Shown: piece after piece, positions 59,401 to 64,000 of the stretch | Layout of the letters: the number at the start of each line of letters is the position of its first letter | How positions within the stretch are numbered: the stretch's first letter is position 1 | Assembly: GCA_030063045.1 (NCBI GenBank) | Contig: JAQSEB010000047.1 | Span: forward strand, 2,480,001 to 2,544,000 | Length of the DNA: 64,000 bases | DNA from: Pratylenchus scribneri | Lineage: Eukaryota > Nematoda > Chromadorea > Rhabditida > Pratylenchidae | Reading direction: 5' to 3' | Notes under the pieces: generated by a model | Told to the model about the DNA's origin: nothing | The model's database searches: none | The model's input: the letters and a program-made list of their open reading frames with translations, nothing else | Program-made: the position numbers and the translations under genes

Positions 59401-62400
59401 CTTTTACAATGAACTCAGAAGCTCCGGAATTTAAAAAACTAATCGCAAAAGGACAAACTTGGGCCGATCGACCTGATATCGTTACAAGGATCTTCATCAA
59501 TAAACACAAAGAATTAATGAAGGACATCGTTGAAAGACAAATTTTTGGACCGGTTGCAGCGTGGTTCTCTGCAGTGGAACATCAAAAACGGTTACAAATG
59601 CATTTGGTTTTATTGCATTTCACATTTTTTTCAGTGGTTTGCCTCATCTCCACATGTGCATAACTTTCAAAACCGAGGATAACAATTATTTCAATGTTCC
59701 AAAAAAAGATTGGACTACTATGAATTTGACTCCAGAAGAATGGTGCCGTAAATATATCTCTGCAGAAATTCCCACTTTACCACCGAAACTAGCAAAGTAA
59801 TATTTGTACATTAGGAGTTATAATAAATTTTACATTTTTAAGAGGAAAAAAGGCACAAAGACAAAGGGACTACCATGATACTGTTGTAAACCTTATGGCC
59901 CACCGATGCTCACCAGCTTGCGTCGTAGATGGAAAATGCACAAAACGCTTTCCGAGACCATTCTCAATGTCTGATGTTATTAGCGCAGAAACTTATCCCG
60001 TTTATCGGCGCCGTCCATTCGCTCCAAATGCAGAAGAGAAAGCAGCAAATCCAGAATTATACGGAGAGACTTACACATATCCATCAAGAACCGGCACTGG
60101 AAGAATTATTGATAACCGTCACATTGTTGCTCATAATCCATATCTCCTAAAAAAATACAAATCTCAGTGAGGAATTCACATAATGACATATAACCAATAA
60201 AATTTTTAGCATAAACATTGAATGGATTCAAGGAGATGCAACCGCAAAATATGTCACCAAATATATTACCAAAGGATGCGATCTCGCATTGGTTAAAGTT
60301 CAAAAAGAAACAGACAATTCACCCGCTGTGGTCAACTATGACGAATTCGAAGAAATACGCCTTGGAGTTTATCGGACATCAAGCGAAGCTGGCCTTGGCA
60401 TATGGGGGCATAAAATCTTCTCGAAATCCCATCATGTTCAAACACTTTATGTGCACGAACCAGGAAAAGTAATACATTCCAAATTCAAATAAAATTCTCA
60501 TTATTCAACACTATATTAAGATCAACATTGTCTTTGAAGATGGTGAAGAAGAAGCAGCGGCCCAACGTGCGTTGAAGAATGAGCAAATTGGCAAAGAGCA
60601 GAAGTCGCAATTGACAGAATTCTTCAAAATAAATAAAAAGCTCAAGGAAAAAGGCAAAGACGACCAACGACTCAAGCACACTTATGCCACTTTCTGCGAA
60701 GACTATTGGTGGTCAAAAAATTGCAAATCATGGTTCGAACGAAAGCGGAAACTCCAAAAATTGGTCAGAATAGGCTCAGCAGCACCAGGAAAAATTGAAT
60801 TACAAGTGCGCATTTAAATTATAAATTTCTATTTTAAATTTATTTATTAAAGGCAATTCGTGTATTACTGCTTACTGTGAAAGGTCCAACCTCATTTGAA
60901 GACCTCAGAATTGATCCAAATGATGAAAATATCATCCATCCAACTTTTATTGATGCTGCAGTTGCCCATGGACTGATCATGGATGATGTTATGTGGGATG
61001 AAACTATCAAAGATGCAATGGCCGAAAAAAGAAGTCTTTCTGAAAGGATTCGATGGTTCGCATTATTCATTGCAAATGTGCTACCTAAAAAGCCTACCGA
61101 ACTACTCCAAAAACATTTCGACATCCTCACAATGTGGCCTGGCAACATGACCAAAGAACAAAAGATGGAACGACTGTTAAAGCGCATCGAAATTACATTG
61201 CGTATCCATGGAATTCGACCAAACGATGGTGATTTTAAAAGCAAACAGTTTAAAATTAATTTATAATTAAAGAAAATGAAACTTCCTGCCAAATGGTCGG
61301 ACTACCCGCACCAGATAATTTCCGCATGACGAAGCAAGACGAAATTGAAGCCACATATTTCCGCGATGATTTTCTTGCAAAACACATGGGTGACACGGAT
61401 GGCGATCCACAATCCGGATCAACAAATAATTATGGCACTAAATTCCAACAATGGCATTCTCAATGTACCGCTACAGAACAAAGACCATTCGTTGATGCCG
61501 TCATCAATGCAGCAAAGGCCGACCCAAAAGACAATACAGTACAAAAGCAATTTTTCTTGACCGGAGAGGGCGGAACTGGCAAAACATTCACATATAATGT
61601 ATTAAAGATACGATCAAAACCTTCAATAAAAAAAATTTTAGACCATCATAGCCGGAATGAAGTCTATGGGCTTGCGTGTCCTCCCTTGTGCAACAACAGG
61701 AATCGCAGCAAACTTACTCATTGAAGGCTCTACTGTCCATCGTCGCTTCGGTGTGCCCAATGATGTCAAACACGATACACCACCCAGAATTGCACGACAT
61801 TCCAACTATGCTGCTATATTGGACTCTGCTCAACTCATTATCATTGACGAAGTTTCAATGCAGGACCGTTACGTGCTTGAATACTTGGATCGGCAATTAC
61901 GTTCATTCAAATCAGAATACGCTAACCTTCCTTTCGGTGGAAAAGCAATAATTATTGGTGGCGACTGGAAACAATTGATGCCCGTTATGCCAGGCAAGGA
62001 TGAAAACCATCAATTCGCCCGCTCAGTGAAATCAAGCATTCATTATAAGTAAATTTAATATTATATATATTAATATTACGATTAAATTTCTTTTCTTAGA
62101 TCATTCAAAACTACACGGCTAACCATCAATAAACGCCTTGCAAATGCAAACAACAAGACCAAAAAATTTGCTCGATACATGAAAAAATTGGCAACAGGCG
62201 TTACAACAGACGAGAATAACAGAATAGAGTTGCCAAAATCATTGCAAATGGAAAATGAACAGAACTTCATTGATTTTGTCTTCCCGCCTTCCGCATTGCA
62301 AGACCCATTTAAACATATTGACAAGCTCAAAGGCAGTGCAATACTTTGTCCAACGAACAAAGAAACATTCCGGATCCATGAACAACTATTGGTAATTGTT

Positions 62401-64000
62401 TCTGGAATGAAATTTGAAATCAATTATTTTTAATTTTAAGGAAAAAATGCCCGGAAGAGGATGCACAATGCTCTCAACTGACCAACCGGATCGAAGCAAT
62501 CCACTTGACTCATTATCAGTCTATGCCTCGGATAAATATGAAGAAAACTTGAATCGACAAACACCCTCCGGATTTCCACCTCATAAATTGGTCATCAAAG
62601 AAGGTGCAATCATGATGATCAACAGGAACCTCAGTGTGCAAGACGGCCTATGCAACGGAACACGAGTCCAAATCAAATCAATCAAGAGTGCCTACCTCAT
62701 CATATGCACACACCTGAGCGGACCAAATGCCGGCAAAGACTTTGAACTTTACCGCTGCCTCTTCAGCGATGGCGAAGGCGATATGGAACAAAACCAATCT
62801 GCAATGAGATGGACTCGGATGCAATTCCCACTTCGGCCTGGATTCGTGATGACCATCAACAAGGCACAAGGACAAACTCTGGATCGCGTCGGCATTGCTT
62901 TGGACAAAGGACAATGCTTCAGTCATGGACAACTCTATGTGGCCTTTTCTCGAGTTAGGGATCCGGATACCCTTCGGTAAAAAATGGAATTGACTATGAA
63001 TAATCCATATTACCTTAGTGTTCTGACCCGTCCTGGCGCAATATCCATTCAAAATATAGTCCATCAAGCAATCATTGACCAAGATGAAATTGATGAAGCA
63101 ATGAAAATGGCCGAAGAAGATATGGAACGAGAAAGAGCCGGCTCTCCACGCTTCGAATACAGGGACCCATCAGAAGAATTACCAATACAAAGGACTCCCC
63201 GGCAATCATTCGAAAACCAAACACCATCCACTTCAAGAAGATCAACCACAACTACTCCAATTGTACCACCACCATCAACAACAAGAAGATCAACCCGGAG
63301 ATCTGCTACTAGAAGAATTTCGGAATCAGAATATGGCGGAACCGCCGGCGGACAACAATATTACGGCAGATTGTCAGCTCTCCAAGGAACAACTCGATTG
63401 CTTGAGTCGTCCCCAGATGGAAATTGCTTCTTCCAGTAAAATATTATAATTATAATTAAAATCATAAAAATATTGCTTTTGTAGTAGCGTGGCCCGTTTC
63501 ACCAACAATATATCGCATGCCAATCTTCGTAAACAAGCAGCGGCAACATTGGAACACATTGACACACATGGAACACAGGAACTTCGAGAACGAATGAGGG
63601 ATCAAATAATGGGAACACTTCCTGGTGGCGAAGCCGAATACATGAACAAATATCAAGGCAGCATCACCAACTACGCAAGGAATTTTACGGCCAAAACAAA
63701 AACCTATGTGGGCATACCAGAAGCATTGGCATTAGCGCAGCATCTTCAACGTGAAATTGCAATCATCACACCACAATCAGAAGCGGCACAACAATATCAA
63801 CAGAAACGACTTGGACATTACTTCGCTGTTGATATGGTTTTCGTTTGTTTACCCAACTTTGAAAGCAGGGTGAGAATTTCTTAGTCAATTATTCGAAAAC
63901 ATTTCTTACTTAAGCACCATCAAATCAACAAGGATCGGTTTGAAGAAGTTTGGCAATGGGAGCGAAATCCAATTGTATTATTGCACAACGGGATAAATCA
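56425..64000 (+). CDS. Helitron transposase RepHel-OTU, copy 4, chimeric 3' end, partial
   Basis: Exons 1-20 match copy 1 at +35,936. Exon 21 is 62441-62976, exon 22 63019-63435, exon 23 63485-63869, and exon 24 starts at 63915 and is cut by the window end. After 62473 the sequence belongs to a sister lineage, but the frame and splice sites stay intact. The helicase end keeps [13 protein letters not shown] and shows only about six amino-acid changes in some 178 residues. The OTU part differs more (for example PPPSTTRRSTRRS in the linker) yet keeps DGNCFF at the exon 22/23 boundary. The catalytic His lies past the window. It is likely functional if the missing end is intact. Confidence 0.88.

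Larger units (their letters stand above)
53037..64000 (+). mobile_element. Autonomous Helitron copy 4, chimeric, runs off the window
   Basis: Identical in plan to copy 1 at +35,936 (three periods plus the 1,085-bp insertion). It has G at 53168 (intact palindrome, as in copy 1) and T at 55628 (as in copies 2 and 3). From 62473 onward it differs from the other copies by roughly a tenth of bases and by small intron length changes, so it joins a sister lineage. The 3' end lies beyond the window. Confidence 0.9.

Overview
The window is animal nuclear DNA, most likely from a nematode and probably a plant-parasitic tylenchid. The evidence is a spliced innexin gene (an invertebrate gap-junction family), a spliced seven-transmembrane receptor, many very short A/T-rich introns, and the start of an F-box gene of a type I associate with cyst nematodes. 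The species assignment is inference.

Positions 1-15239 are ordinary host sequence. An innexin gene (9 exons, 567 aa) lies on the minus strand at 5601-390. Its largest intron holds a CCGGAA/TTCCGG satellite of about 40 bp per unit, and its first intron holds a minisatellite. A second minus-strand gene at 12816-9101 encodes a rhodopsin-type receptor of about 424 aa in 8 exons. Three foldback (MITE-like) elements sit in receptor introns and one in an innexin intron. The intergenic blocks hold degenerate local duplications, poly-G runs and a long near-perfect hairpin at 14471-14594. A plus-strand F-box gene begins at 14910 and is cut off at 15239.

From 15240 to the window end is a head-to-tail array of one autonomous Helitron (rolling-circle transposon) with an exact period of 11,617 bp: a 3' fragment, three complete copies and a fourth that runs off the window. 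Each complete copy encodes, by my exon reconstruction, an uninterrupted 24-exon, 2,191-aa protein. Its order is basic N-terminus, AT-hooks, Cys-rich segment, acidic linker, HUH Rep nuclease, PIF1-type helicase and OTU cysteine protease. Copies differ by only a few visible substitutions. Before copy 4 lies a 1,011-bp non-autonomous relative that shares both ends but has its own middle. Copy 4 switches at about 62473 to a sister lineage that differs mostly at synonymous sites.

The most unusual signal is at the element ends. Many short DNA hairpins close on GNA triloops (GCA, GAA, GTA, GGA). Two of the stems differ between the autonomous and non-autonomous elements by compensatory base-pair swaps, and the element-to-element junction keeps a constant 24-bp length. 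This suggests a structured end code used by the transposase. Whether the array is genomic or partly an assembly product cannot be decided from the sequence alone.
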